This document shows positions 44,052-53,268 of a stretch of 64,000 nucleotides of DNA, piece after piece. The notes beneath the pieces were generated by a model that was not told the origin of the DNA, ran no database searches, and saw only the letters and a list, made by a program, of their open reading frames with translations. The translations under genes were made by a program, and so were the position numbers. This DNA comes from Fimbriimonadaceae bacterium (GTDB lineage Bacteria > Armatimonadota > Fimbriimonadia > Fimbriimonadales > Fimbriimonadaceae): NCBI GenBank assembly GCA_019638675.1, contig JAHBTE010000001.1, positions 186,001 to 250,000 on the forward strand, read 5' to 3'. Each line of letters begins with the position of its first letter. Position 1 is the first letter of the stretch.

Positions 44052-45686
44052 CTACTCGGCAGATTCTTCAGTGCTAGCTTCTTCTTTCTTCGAAGCTTTT
44101 GCTTTGGTTGCCTTTGGCTTTGCTTCTTCAGCACCATCGTTATCGCGCATCAGACCCTTGAGCAAGCCAAGTCGCTCACCGATGGTTGCGCCACCGCTTG
44201 CGGTTCGGTTTGCCGGAGTCGTGTCTGCTTCTGGCTGTCGGAACTTACCGCCGCCGGAACGTCGTTTGCCTCCGCCCTGACCGTAGCCTCCTTGGCCTCC
44301 GCCATAGCCGCCTTGACCGCCGCCTGGTCGCATTTGAGCACCAACGCTCGGATCCATTCGGTATCCACCCACTTGTGGGTTGGATCGCAGGCTTAAAACC
44401 ATACGGCGCTCATCTGGGCGAAGATCAATAATTGTTGGTTCAATTGCTTGACCATCTTCCAAAACGTCGTTCGGCTTCTTAACTCTTTCGTCAGATACTT
44501 CGCTGATCGGCAGGAATGCTTCTGCACCTTCTGGCAATCGAACAAAGGCACCGGCTTGAACCATGCGGCTCACGGTGACATTAATCTTTTGACCAAGCTT
44601 GTAGTTTTCGCGGATCAGGTTCCAAGGATCTGGCAAAACTTGTCGAAGACCGAGACTAATTCGTCCGCCGCCTTCATCCAGTCGCAGAACCATAACCTTG
44701 ATATCTTCGCCTTCCTTAAGAACTTCCTTAGGATGGTCGATGCGAATCCAGCTCATTTCACTGATGTGAAGTAATCCGTCTACACCACCGAGGTCAATAA
44801 ACGCACCGTAATCTGTTAGCCTTCGGACAGTGCCTTCAAGCACTTCGCCGGGTTTGACTTCGGAGAAAAGCTTTTCGCGGACTTCGTCGCGTCGTTCATC
44901 TTCCGCTGATTTGTTGCTGAGAACAACTTTCTTTCGCTCTTTGTCAACTTCGATGATTTTGACGGGCATGGTTTGTCCGACATACTTTTCGATGTTGCGA
45001 AGTTTGCCACTCCCAACGTGAGTTGCCGGAACAAATCCGCGGACTCCGATATCAACGACCAATCCGCCTTTAACGCGGTCAATAACATTTGCATCGAATA
45101 CAGTGCCAGATTCAAACGAATCCAGGATTCGTTGCCATTGGACGTCAAAATCTGCTCGTCGCTTACTAACAACTGGGTTGCCTTCCGCGCTGTGGGTTTT
45201 CAAAACGATGACTTCAAAAGTATCGCCTGGCTTAACATGGCCAATAGCGGACTCGATTTTTTCGCTTGAAAGCTCTGCTAGGGGTACCACCCCTTCTGCT
45301 TTTGTACCGAGGTCAACAAAAACGCGATCGTTTTCAACCTGAATAACCTTAGCTTCAATGCGTTCACCCTTTGTGAGTGATCCTGATCCGCCGCCGCCAC
45401 GCTCGTTATTGGCTTCTTCGCTTGCCAAACTTGCCATAGCTGCTTCGAAAAGCATTTCGTCTTCGGTCTTTCCTGATGCGGTAGCGGCTGGCTTTTCGGC
45501 CTTTGCAGCTGGTGCGGCAGGGGTTTCAACCGGAGCAGGTTCTGCTGGCGCTTCTTCTGCGACTACTTCAGCTTGCTCTGGTTCACTCGGCGCGACTTCT
45601 GCTTCAGGAGTTTCTGTAGCAACTTCCGCAGTTTGCGCGGTTGCTTCAGCCTCTGCTTCAGGAGTCTGTTTCTCGTCGGTCATCAT
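44052..45686 (-). CDS. rpsA: 30S ribosomal protein S1 with extended acidic N-terminus and Gly-rich C-terminus
   Basis: I chose the ATG at 45686, preceded by AGGA at a normal distance; a TTG at 45701 is also in frame. The 544-residue product begins with about 95 residues rich in Ala, Glu and Pro (AEVVAEEAPAEP). Four S1 RNA-binding domains follow (about 105-175, 190-260, 275-345, 362-435), for example GTVRRLTDYGAFIDLGGVDGL (split after YGAF). The C-terminal 100 residues include an RGG-like stretch (GGQGGYGQGGGKRRSGGG). It recruits mRNAs to the 30S subunit. S1 may matter for mRNAs without a Shine-Dalgarno, which seem common here (inference). Confidence 0.93.
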   Translation of the reverse strand: MMTDEKQTPEAEAEATAQTAEVATETPEAEVAPSEPEQAEVVAEEAPAEPAPVETPAAPAAKAEKPAATASGKTEDEMLFEAAMASLASEEANNERGGGGSGSLTKGERIEAKVIQVENDRVFVDLGTKAEGVVPLAELSSEKIESAIGHVKPGDTFEVIVLKTHSAEGNPVVSKRRADFDVQWQRILDSFESGTVFDANVIDRVKGGLVVDIGVRGFVPATHVGSGKLRNIEKYVGQTMPVKIIEVDKERKKVVLSNKSAEDERRDEVREKLFSEVKPGEVLEGTVRRLTDYGAFIDLGGVDGLLHISEMSWIRIDHPKEVLKEGEDIKVMVLRLDEGGGRISLGLRQVLPDPWNLIRENYKLGQKINVTVSRMVQAGAFVRLPEGAEAFLPISEVSDERVKKPNDVLEDGQAIEPTIIDLRPDERRMVLSLRSNPQVGGYRMDPSVGAQMRPGGGQGGYGGGQGGYGQGGGKRRSGGGKFRQPEADTTPANRTASGGATIGERLGLLKGLMRDNDGAEEAKPKATKAKASKKEEASTEESAE

Positions 45687-45865
45687 GTGGTTCCTAGTCA
45701 AGGGTGGGGTACTGGAATAAAGAGTTAGCCCTCACCAAAGTTTTGTGAGCCATATTGTAGCCCAGTCAACAAAACTGAAAGGGACTCTTATTCAGGTTCA
45801 AAGCACTAAGGCCCAGCGGTTATATCGATCTCGTTCTTAGCTACCCAAGTAGACTGGACATTGCG

Positions 45866-46786
45866 ATGATTAAGGCCGTTATTGATGTGGGTTCAAATTC
45901 CACACTTTTACTTGTCGCACAAAAGCATCAAACCGGTTGGAAAACTATCTACGAATCGAGCGTTATTACGGGACTCGGTGCGGGAACCAAAAAGACTCAC
46001 CTGCTCAACGAAGACGCACAGTTAGCTACTCTTGTAGCAATAAAAAAAGCTTTTGAATCTGCAAAGAAACTTGGAGCCGAAGAAATCATCTGCGCGGGAA
46101 CCATGGCCTTGCGAATTGCAAATAACTCGCAACAGTTTTTAGTACGAGCCCTCGAACAACAAACTCCCACATTGATTTTAAGCGCAGAAGATGAAGCCCA
46201 CTTTGGATTTCTGGCGGTTGCCGACGACCCTCTCTTTGCAAACGAAAAGAGGATTACGATCATCGACCCAGGCGGTCACAGTACTGAACTTCAGACCGCT
46301 GAGCGCTCAGATGCTGGTTGGAAAACCTTGCTCCGAAAATCGTTCTCAGTCGGTGCGCTTGGCCTGATTGATGGCCCAATGCCATCTGAGAGTCCAGGAT
46401 TTGCCGAGCGGTTAGCAGGAGTTGATCTGATTGATTCAACGATTGGACTGGAATATCTGCCTCATCAATGCGGTACATGCGTTGTTCTCGGCGCAACTGG
46501 TACGAACATGATTTCCATACGCGAAAAACTGGCCACCTGGCAACCAGAGCAAGTACACGGAGCAGCTTTAGACTTTGAGGAAGTGTCGCGATCTGTAAGT
46601 TGGCTTTGCGATATGACAGAAGCCCAACGCCGATCTCTTGTCGGTATTGAGCTCGGTCGTGAAAAAACGATCCATCTTGGAAATCTGATCCTTGAGCGTT
46701 TCATGCAGTGCGTTCATGCTCTAGAATGTCGCGTAAGCGTTCGTGGGTGGCGATACGCTTTGCTTGATCACGAACCAACGTCATGA
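45866..46786 (+). CDS. Ppx/GppA-family exopolyphosphatase/pppGpp phosphatase
   Basis: The 306-residue product has the actin-like ASKHA fold. The first phosphate loop is AVIDVGSNSTLLLVA at residues 4-18. The second glycine loop, IDPGGHSTEL, lies near residues 133-142, where family members read DIGGGSTE. The length matches single-domain Ppx/GppA proteins. It hydrolyses polyphosphate or pppGpp in the stringent response. TAGACT ten bases before the ATG is a weak -10. Its stop overlaps the start of the next gene by 4 nt. Confidence 0.85.
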   Translation: MIKAVIDVGSNSTLLLVAQKHQTGWKTIYESSVITGLGAGTKKTHLLNEDAQLATLVAIKKAFESAKKLGAEEIICAGTMALRIANNSQQFLVRALEQQTPTLILSAEDEAHFGFLAVADDPLFANEKRITIIDPGGHSTELQTAERSDAGWKTLLRKSFSVGALGLIDGPMPSESPGFAERLAGVDLIDSTIGLEYLPHQCGTCVVLGATGTNMISIREKLATWQPEQVHGAALDFEEVSRSVSWLCDMTEAQRRSLVGIELGREKTIHLGNLILERFMQCVHALECRVSVRGWRYALLDHEPTS

Positions 46787-48246
46787 CTTCCCTGCTCCGC
46801 CGCTACTGGTATCTGCTTTGTGTGATTCCCTATCTCGGTTTTTGGACTTATGGACTAACTGATCTTGATGAAGGATTCTACGGTGCGGTTACGATGGATA
46901 TGCTCCGCCGAGGAGATTGGATCACTCCTACTCTCAACGGCGTGCCATGGTTTGAAAAACCCATCCTGGCCTACTGGCTTTCCATGCCTTTTGTGAGCGT
47001 AATGCCTAACGAATTTGGTGCGCGGCTTCCTTCGTTTATCTGTACTTTAGCTACAGCCTGGGTTTTGTACCGATTTGTAAAAAAACAATTCTCCGAAGAT
47101 ACAGCAATTCTTTCAACCCTAATTTATAGTACGAGCCTTCTCACCGTTGCCATTGGTCGAATGATGATGACGGATGCACCTCTTGTGCTCTGCCTGACCA
47201 TCGCATTCACTACTTTTTATGAAAGCCTGCAAGGAAATCAAAAACTCCGGTTAATCACTGCGACTGCACTAGGGTTTGCAGTTCTAGCCAAGGGGCCAGT
47301 GGCTTTAGTTATTTTTGGACTGATTGGTATTTTCACTTTCTGGCGACTACCAGATACCCGTTCAAATTGGAATAAACATTGGATTACCGGAACGGCGATT
47401 CTTGCGGTTATCATCGCGGCTTGGTATGTGCCCTGCTACCTTGCCAATGGTCAGACTTTTATTCAGCAGTTCTTAATCGAACAAAATATCGGGCGTTTCA
47501 GGGGCGGTGACACAGCCCACGCGCTGAAAGATACAGACCCCCTGGCTTGGCTGAAAATCCCGTCGTATTTTCTATTTTATCCGCTTGTGATTGCTTTGTC
47601 CAGTTTGCCTTGGATTGTCGGAGCATTCCGATCTAAGTGGTGGAAGACTACTGATACTGATCAGTCAAAAAATCCAGTAGCAACATTCTTACTGATCTGG
47701 TTCAGCGTTGTACTCGTGTTCTTTAGTATTTCAGGAACAAAGCTCGTTCACTACGTGCTTCCGTGCATTCCCCCTCTCTCCATTCTTATCGCCAATGCTC
47801 TTCTCAGTCGGCATCCAAAACCACGGCAAATTGATTCTTGGATTTCACAATCTGCCGTGGTTTCGGTAGCGATTTTCGGAATTGCTCAATACGCCTTCTA
47901 TTCGGATTGGCAAAAGCGGTTCAAAGATGTGCAGTCGTTCGCAATCGAAGCGCGAGAAAAGAACCTGCAATTAGTTGAGGGAAATCTTGGACGATCCGAG
48001 GATGCTTCTGACGAAGTTAACTTGAGCCTCAACGACACGGGTCACCCATCTCTTGGATTCTATTACCGAAAGCCCATCGTGGACGGCTCAGCTGGCATTT
48101 TAGAGGCCCTTCCAGTCAACAGTCTGGCCATTTTCCGCGAGGTAGAACTTGCGTTTGATAGCGAGCCCCAAAAGTTGAGCAATGGCAACACAATGAGGGT
48201 GGAACCAAGAGGCCGTTATATAGGCATCTACATTACAAAAGATTAG
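46783..48246 (+). CDS. ArnT-like glycosyltransferase (GT39/PMT superfamily)
   Basis: A 487-residue integral membrane protein with about ten to twelve TM helices. The first extracytoplasmic loop has the catalytic DLDEGFYGAVTMDMLRRGDW and the acidic pair typical of GT-C glycosyltransferases, followed by GVPWFEKPILAYWL. Such enzymes move a sugar from polyprenyl phosphate to lipid A or protein on the periplasmic side. The acceptor cannot be told from the sequence. Coupled to the Ppx gene by an ATGA overlap. Confidence 0.88.
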   Translation: MTSLLRRYWYLLCVIPYLGFWTYGLTDLDEGFYGAVTMDMLRRGDWITPTLNGVPWFEKPILAYWLSMPFVSVMPNEFGARLPSFICTLATAWVLYRFVKKQFSEDTAILSTLIYSTSLLTVAIGRMMMTDAPLVLCLTIAFTTFYESLQGNQKLRLITATALGFAVLAKGPVALVIFGLIGIFTFWRLPDTRSNWNKHWITGTAILAVIIAAWYVPCYLANGQTFIQQFLIEQNIGRFRGGDTAHALKDTDPLAWLKIPSYFLFYPLVIALSSLPWIVGAFRSKWWKTTDTDQSKNPVATFLLIWFSVVLVFFSISGTKLVHYVLPCIPPLSILIANALLSRHPKPRQIDSWISQSAVVSVAIFGIAQYAFYSDWQKRFKDVQSFAIEAREKNLQLVEGNLGRSEDASDEVNLSLNDTGHPSLGFYYRKPIVDGSAGILEALPVNSLAIFREVELAFDSEPQKLSNGNTMRVEPRGRYIGIYITKD

Positions 48247-48821
48247 TTGAACCTGATCAACTGCCGGATTTCTTGAATGACATGCTCAGAAATCCCTTCG
48301 ACTTTCAGCAAATCTTCTTCTGAAACAAAATTCCCGTGTTCATCGCGGTAACGAATAATTCTTCTCGCGATCACTGGACCAATGCCGGGCAACTGCTCAA
48401 GCTCAGGCTGACTCGCTTCGTTAATTGAGATCGGGAAAATGCGGTCGTCGAACTGCTGGCGTTCTTTTTGATGCTTGACTTCCACCTGGTCGCCGTCTTT
48501 GAGAATTCGCGCCAAGTTCACAGAATCGATATCGGCATCTGGAGCCCTTCCGCCCGCAAGTTGAATGGCGTCCATCACTCGACTCCCCTCCGGCATTTCG
48601 TAAACTCCCGGTTCCATCACTGCGCCCGAGATATGAATGACGATCAGTTTCTTTTCTGTATGAGTAGGCTCGGGTGCACCGGTTGGAGATTCAATCTTTT
48701 CGATTTTGGGTTCTTGCGCTGGTCTTTGTGCTACTCCCAACCAATAACCACCCGCTAGCAGAACTAACCCCAAAAGGCTGAAAATCCCTACTTTTTGGCG
48801 GTTAGAAAGTTCACTCCACAT
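48243..48821 (-). CDS. ComEA-like DNA-binding protein (SLBB plus helix-hairpin-helix)
   Basis: A product of 192 residues with an N-terminal membrane anchor (about 11-29), a SLBB domain (about 58-115: IHISGAVMEPGVYEMPEGSRV) and a C-terminal helix-hairpin-helix pair (about 130-192: SQPELEQLPGIGPVIARRII). This is the layout of ComEA, which binds incoming DNA in the periplasm during natural transformation. No other com gene is near. The start overlaps the hydrolase stop by one base (TAATG). Confidence 0.88.
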   Translation of the reverse strand: MWSELSNRQKVGIFSLLGLVLLAGGYWLGVAQRPAQEPKIEKIESPTGAPEPTHTEKKLIVIHISGAVMEPGVYEMPEGSRVMDAIQLAGGRAPDADIDSVNLARILKDGDQVEVKHQKERQQFDDRIFPISINEASQPELEQLPGIGPVIARRIIRYRDEHGNFVSEEDLLKVEGISEHVIQEIRQLIRFN

Positions 48822-49681
48822 TAGTTCACCTGCGGCAGTTTGGAAATCATATCGCCAATCATCTCATCAACCCGCTCTGCCTCATCTTGAAATATTTCAG
48901 CGTGCTTATATCCTTCAAACCAAGTGACCCGCGAATTCGTCGCTTGAGCAATAGAATCGCAGTGTCTCGCTCCAAACATGATATCGCCATGGCTCTGCAT
49001 AATGATGCTTGGCCCCTTGAATTTAGCCGCAGCTTGAGCGGGAGAAACCTCGCTACCCTTGATTCCAACTTTACGTTCGGCAATCCAGATAATCGGGCGG
49101 AAAAGCCGCGCTCCTCCCGGAACGTTCACGCTCAAAAAGTCATCCGATCCCCAGTCAAGTTGGGCAAAGGAGGCCTCACTGGTAACGCTGGAAATCAAAT
49201 CAGGGCGGTCACCAGCGGCGAGCCAAGTAGCGGCACCACCCATGCTGACGCCAAGTAAGTGAATTCGGGCGCTTGAATCCTTAGCTCGGATCGCTTCGGC
49301 TATCGCAATAATCTCGCTTGATTCACCCTTGCCGAATCCAACTTGCTTCGCCGGGCTTTCGCTCTGACCCATCGTGGAAGGAATATAAACCGTTCCGCGA
49401 CCAGCAAGCAATGGAGCGATGTCTCGCCAGTACCCACGCGTCCCGCCATAACCATGAACCAAAATAAAGTAGTCGTTGGTTTGGCTCCCGCCTACCCAAG
49501 TAGGAATCTGATAGTTTTTGTAGGCGATATTTTGTTCAGTGAATCCATCAAATATGTCGCCACTTTTAAGCCGGATCGGCGAAACATAACCTTGAGCCAT
49601 GGAAGCACAACCCAACCAGTAAGCTATTACCAAGCCAGCTAAAACAAAACCCACTCTAAACCAAACTTTTTTCCGCCGCAT
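48821..49681 (-). CDS. Membrane-anchored alpha/beta hydrolase
   Basis: A product of 286 residues with an N-terminal anchor or signal (about 8-25). A conserved hydrolase fold follows: FILVHGYGG (oxyanion region), nucleophile elbow LGVSMGGAATW with the Ser near residue 146, and a late FEGYKHAEIF that may supply the His. Similar proteins are annotated as extracytoplasmic esterases or lipases of the BD-FAE/YheT type, but the substrate is unknown. It overlaps the folD end by 26 nt. Confidence 0.8.
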   Translation of the reverse strand: MRRKKVWFRVGFVLAGLVIAYWLGCASMAQGYVSPIRLKSGDIFDGFTEQNIAYKNYQIPTWVGGSQTNDYFILVHGYGGTRGYWRDIAPLLAGRGTVYIPSTMGQSESPAKQVGFGKGESSEIIAIAEAIRAKDSSARIHLLGVSMGGAATWLAAGDRPDLISSVTSEASFAQLDWGSDDFLSVNVPGGARLFRPIIWIAERKVGIKGSEVSPAQAAAKFKGPSIIMQSHGDIMFGARHCDSIAQATNSRVTWFEGYKHAEIFQDEAERVDEMIGDMISKLPQVN

Positions 49682-50522
49682 CTACTGTGTTTGCTAACAG
49701 GCTTGCAACTGTCATCGGGCCAACTCCGCCAGGAACGGGTGTGATGGCACTTGCAACTGCCGCACAACTTTCATACTCGCAGTCGCCCACGTCGGTTGCT
49801 CGGCCTTCGACTTTATTGTAACCCGCATCAATTACAACCGCACCAGGCTTGAGCCAATCCCCTTTCACCATTTCGGCTCGCCCAACAGCGGCGACAATGA
49901 TATCCATTTCCCGGCATATTTCGGCGAGATTTTGAGTTCGAGAGTGCGCGATAGTCACCGTGGCATTTTTTTCGAGAAGCATCAGAGCCATGGGTTTGCC
50001 GAGAATATTTGACCGACCGATCACCAGCGCATTCTTACCTTGGCATTCAATATCGTATGCATCCAGAATCTTAGTAATGCCAAGGGGAGTGGCACACCGA
50101 AATCCAGGGAGCCCAGCCGTAAGCAAACCCAAACTATGCGAAGTTATCCCGTCAGCATCTTTTTCCGCGCCAAGCGATTCCAGCACTAAATCTTCATCAA
50201 TGTGGCTCGGCAAAGGGTGCTGAATCAAAACCCCATGAACCTTAGAATCGGCATTTAATTTTGCAACGTGATCCATCATTTGGTTCTGAGAAATATCGGC
50301 GGTCACTAAATATTCACCGCTTTCGATTCCAACCCAACCAGCCCACTTCTTTTTCATTTCGACATAGGCAAGGCTTGCCGGATCTTGAGCCGCAACCACT
50401 GCCTCTAAACGGGGGTTAACGCCTCTCGCTTTTAAGTTTGCTACCCGAACCTTGAGTTCCTCTCGCAATTCTCGAGCAAGGGCTCGTCCATCTAAAATAA
50501 TCGGGCCTGCGTCGGCGGTCAT
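49656..50522 (-). CDS. folD: Bifunctional methylenetetrahydrofolate dehydrogenase/cyclohydrolase
   Basis: FolD interconverts one-carbon folates for purine and formylmethionine supply. The 288-residue product carries the catalytic Tyr-Lys region (SLAYVEMKKKWA), VLIQHPLPSHI, the NADP-binding VIGRSNILGKPMALML and the C-terminal PGGVGPMTVASLL. It lies 8 bp behind purE, consistent with a purine one-carbon unit. Confidence 0.95.
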   Translation of the reverse strand: MTADAGPIILDGRALARELREELKVRVANLKARGVNPRLEAVVAAQDPASLAYVEMKKKWAGWVGIESGEYLVTADISQNQMMDHVAKLNADSKVHGVLIQHPLPSHIDEDLVLESLGAEKDADGITSHSLGLLTAGLPGFRCATPLGITKILDAYDIECQGKNALVIGRSNILGKPMALMLLEKNATVTIAHSRTQNLAEICREMDIIVAAVGRAEMVKGDWLKPGAVVIDAGYNKVEGRATDVGDCEYESCAAVASAITPVPGGVGPMTVASLLANTVDAAEKSLV

Positions 50523-50530
50523 GCCTCAAT

Positions 50531-51028
50531 TTACTCGGATGATCGGCGAGTGACCTGGTCTTTCGCCAGCACGTTTTCGGTTTGACTTTGATGAAATCCG
50601 TCCATCATTTCTGCCAGGTTCGCGTCTTCCACAGCCAAAATGCGCACCGCGAGTAATCCGGCATTGCGAGCGTTGCCGATAGCAACCGTAGCAACCGGTA
50701 TCCCCGCTGGCATCTGAACAATGCTGTGCAGACTATCCACGCCTTTTAGAACTTTGCTTTCAACTGGAACACCAATAACGGGCAGTCTAGTGAGCGAAGC
50801 GACCATCCCTGGTAGATGCGCAGCCCCACCTGCTCCAGCAATAATGACCTTGAGCCCCCGCTCCACCGCACTTTTTGCATAGTCATACATTAAATCCGGC
50901 GTCCGGTGCGCGCTCACAATTCTGAGTTCATAAGGAACCCCGAATTCCTGCATGACTGCTTCTGCCGCTTCCATTGTGGGTAGATCACTATCCGACCCCA
51001 TGATGATCCCAACAACCGGATTTCCCAT
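50531..51028 (-). CDS. purE: N5-carboxyaminoimidazole ribonucleotide mutase
   Basis: A step of de novo purine synthesis. The 165-residue product begins [17 protein letters not shown] and has the signature [13 protein letters not shown] and [17 protein letters not shown]. It is first in a purE-folD-hydrolase-comEA unit. TATCAT six bases before the ATG is a -10-like element, again leaving no leader. purK is not in the window. Confidence 0.96.
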   Translation of the reverse strand: MGNPVVGIIMGSDSDLPTMEAAEAVMQEFGVPYELRIVSAHRTPDLMYDYAKSAVERGLKVIIAGAGGAAHLPGMVASLTRLPVIGVPVESKVLKGVDSLHSIVQMPAGIPVATVAIGNARNAGLLAVRILAVEDANLAEMMDGFHQSQTENVLAKDQVTRRSSE

Positions 51029-51123
51029 GCGCTAATGATACTCCCGCAATGAATGTGGAAAAGTCGGTCAAATTTTTACTGGGCACCGATGCTTTCCTGA
51101 CGAACCCTCCGTCCGTTTTACAA

Positions 51124-51135
51124 GACCAATTGGTC
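51124..51135. promoter_or_regulatory. Perfect 12-bp palindrome upstream of ftsZ
   Basis: GACCAATTGGTC reads the same on both strands. It ends 13 bp before the ftsZ ATG at 51149, where a core promoter or operator would sit. TTTACA lies just before it (51115-51120). It could be a dimer binding site; no regulator can be named. Confidence 0.45.
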
Positions 51136-51148
51136 AAAACACTTTCTC

Positions 51149-52291
51149 ATGGATTTCAGGATGGACGATATGACGCCAATCAATCTTTTTGAATCCCAAG
51201 CCGTCATCAAGGTGATCGGAGTGGGTGGCGGTGGTTGCAATGCAGTAAACCGCATGGTAGAAGCTGGAGTTTCTGGCGTTGAATTCGTAGCCCTGAACAC
51301 AGATAAGCAAGCACTTGAACAAAGTCTTGCCGACACAAAGCTCTGCATCGGCGAAATCTCTACTCGCGGTCTTGGTACAGGCGGCGACCCAAGCCGTGGA
51401 GCAGAAGCCGCCAGAGAATCTGAGCGCGCCATCCTAGATATCCTTGATGGTTGCGATATGGTTTTTATCACCGCCGGAATGGGCGGTGGAACTGGCACTG
51501 GCGCCGCTCCGGTAGTCGCAGAACTTGCACGGCGGCTTGATATCCTCAGTATTGGCGTAATCACCAAGCCGTTCATGTTTGAAGGGCCAAAACGAAAGAA
51601 CCTCGCGGTCACCGGCGCAAGCAACCTCAAGGCTCAAGTTGATACGCTCATCATTGTTCCTAACGACAAGATTCTTGAAGTCGTGGATAAAGGCGCACCG
51701 ATGTCGGCCGCTTTCCGCGCCGCCGATGACATTCTCCGCCAAGGCGTGCAAGGTATCAGCGACATCATCACCAAGCCTGGCCTCATCAACGTGGACTTCG
51801 CCGACGTGAAGAGCGTGATGAAGGATGCGGGAATTGCATTGATGGGTATGGGGCGAGGTATCGGCGACAGCCGTGCGCGCAATGCCGCCGAAGCCGCCGC
51901 AAACTCTCCACTGCTTGAAACCAAAGTGCAAGGCGCAAAGAAAATCCTTGTCAACATCACTGGCGGCCCAAGCTTCTCAATCGGGGAAGTTCGCGAAGCT
52001 ATGGAATACGTCAATCAGCTTGCTGATTCTGAAGAAGCAGAAATCTTCATGGGTCACGTAACCGATCCAAACCTCAGCGACGAAGTGTATATCACCTTGC
52101 TTGCGGCGGGAATGGAGCAAACCACAAGGCGTGCTCCTGAACAAACAGTATTTGAGCAGGCTCCGCCTATCCCGCGAACTGTGGTTGAACAGCCTCAAGA
52201 GCTTGTCGCTCCAAGGGCGAACGCAAAGCCGATCGAACTCGCCGAAATTGATCTCGATATTCCGAGTTTCTTGCGGCGACAGAAAAAGTAA
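51149..52291 (+). CDS. ftsZ: Cell division protein FtsZ
   Basis: The tubulin-like GTPase that builds the division ring. The 380-residue product has the N-terminal GVGGGGCNAVNRM loop, the tubulin signature GGGTGTGAAPV, the T7-loop synergy region FADVKSVM, and a short conserved C-terminal peptide LDIPSFLRRQKK that binds partners. In-frame ATGs at 51161 and 51170 are alternative starts. It stands alone, without ftsA, ftsQ or mur genes on either side, and ends at a strong terminator. Confidence 0.97.
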   Translation: MDFRMDDMTPINLFESQAVIKVIGVGGGGCNAVNRMVEAGVSGVEFVALNTDKQALEQSLADTKLCIGEISTRGLGTGGDPSRGAEAARESERAILDILDGCDMVFITAGMGGGTGTGAAPVVAELARRLDILSIGVITKPFMFEGPKRKNLAVTGASNLKAQVDTLIIVPNDKILEVVDKGAPMSAAFRAADDILRQGVQGISDIITKPGLINVDFADVKSVMKDAGIALMGMGRGIGDSRARNAAEAAANSPLLETKVQGAKKILVNITGGPSFSIGEVREAMEYVNQLADSEEAEIFMGHVTDPNLSDEVYITLLAAGMEQTTRRAPEQTVFEQAPPIPRTVVEQPQELVAPRANAKPIELAEIDLDIPSFLRRQKK

Positions 52292-52328
52292 CGATTTAAA
52301 TCTAAGCAACGTACTGGTCCAACGAATG

Positions 52329-52357
52329 GCCCCGTCTCAATGGCGGGGCATTTTTTC
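52329..52357 (+). terminator. Terminator after ftsZ
   Basis: GCCCCG pairs with CGGGGC around TCTCAATGG. A run of six T follows. It is 37 bp downstream of the ftsZ stop. Confidence 0.85.
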
Positions 52358-52401
52358 TAAATGAAGGAACCTAATAACTACTCAATATAAGTACTTTGTC
52401 T

Positions 52402-53268
52402 ATGCTCGTACAAATCCTGTGTTCGGTTCTTCTTGCCCGATCGAACGATCCAATCATCCACCCAGTTCTCGAAGAAGATCGACCAGATATCTCGGCATTT
52501 AAGAAGTACCCATTCTGCTATACCACCGGCTTCGGCTACGTTTACGCCCGTACCGAAGACGGCGCTAAAGAGTTCGCCGAAGAAATTAACCGTGCCGGCA
52601 ACACCTACCGAAAATATTTCGGCTCAACCGTACCAAACGGAACTGCCGTTGAAGTTAACTACGGCGAAAGCCCAGAAAGCCCCTCTAACCTCGCTTCAAA
52701 CAAGCTCTTCTGGCTATTCCCTGTCATCGACGCGAGAAACTCCTCCGAACCCACAATCCCCTATCCCGTCGCGCACGAACTCGGCCATCTCTGGTACTAC
52801 GGCGTTCAATGGAAATACCGACCACACAGCGCGACAGCTGTAGACCCATATGGCTCGCCAGCTGAAGATTATCTTGATGAGATCGCCGCCATTCTCCTTG
52901 AACCTGATCGGGAAAAAGAAACGCGACGGATTTACCTCCTCAACCAGATGGCTGCCCGGCCATCGGAAAACCTCACCTGGCCGCTCAAAGAATTCACGGT
53001 ATTGCACCACCCCAATAGCACCGAACAAAGAAAGGATGTCAACCTTGTCGTTCGGTTCTATTCCCAGTGCCTTCTGTTCTCCGACTACCTGATCGAAACC
53101 ACGAAAAACGAAAAAATCTTCGCTGCGATCACGGAAGCATCTACAAAAGGCAAAGGGTTCGCTGTATGGCTCAAAGAAGAAGGCGAAAAATACGATTTAC
53201 CAAGCGACTTAGAACAACTCGACAAAAACTGGGTTGCTTGGATCAAGTCTAAGCACGGCTCGAACTAA
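52402..53268 (+). CDS. Secreted HExxH zinc metallopeptidase-like protein
   Basis: Starting at the ATG at 52402 gives 288 residues with a short hydrophobic N-terminus (MLVQILCSVLLARS), a possible signal peptide. The zinc motif HELGH is near residue 128 (PVAHELGHLWYYGV). An acidic DYLDEIAAILLE lies about 30 residues later and may give the third ligand, as in gluzincins. The preceding gene is ftsZ, and the convergent neighbour is a nitroreductase overlapping by 4 nt. The family is not recognised more closely; the peptidase role is inferred from the motif alone. Confidence 0.7.
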   Translation: MLVQILCSVLLARSNDPIIHPVLEEDRPDISAFKKYPFCYTTGFGYVYARTEDGAKEFAEEINRAGNTYRKYFGSTVPNGTAVEVNYGESPESPSNLASNKLFWLFPVIDARNSSEPTIPYPVAHELGHLWYYGVQWKYRPHSATAVDPYGSPAEDYLDEIAAILLEPDREKETRRIYLLNQMAARPSENLTWPLKEFTVLHHPNSTEQRKDVNLVVRFYSQCLLFSDYLIETTKNEKIFAAITEASTKGKGFAVWLKEEGEKYDLPSDLEQLDKNWVAWIKSKHGSN

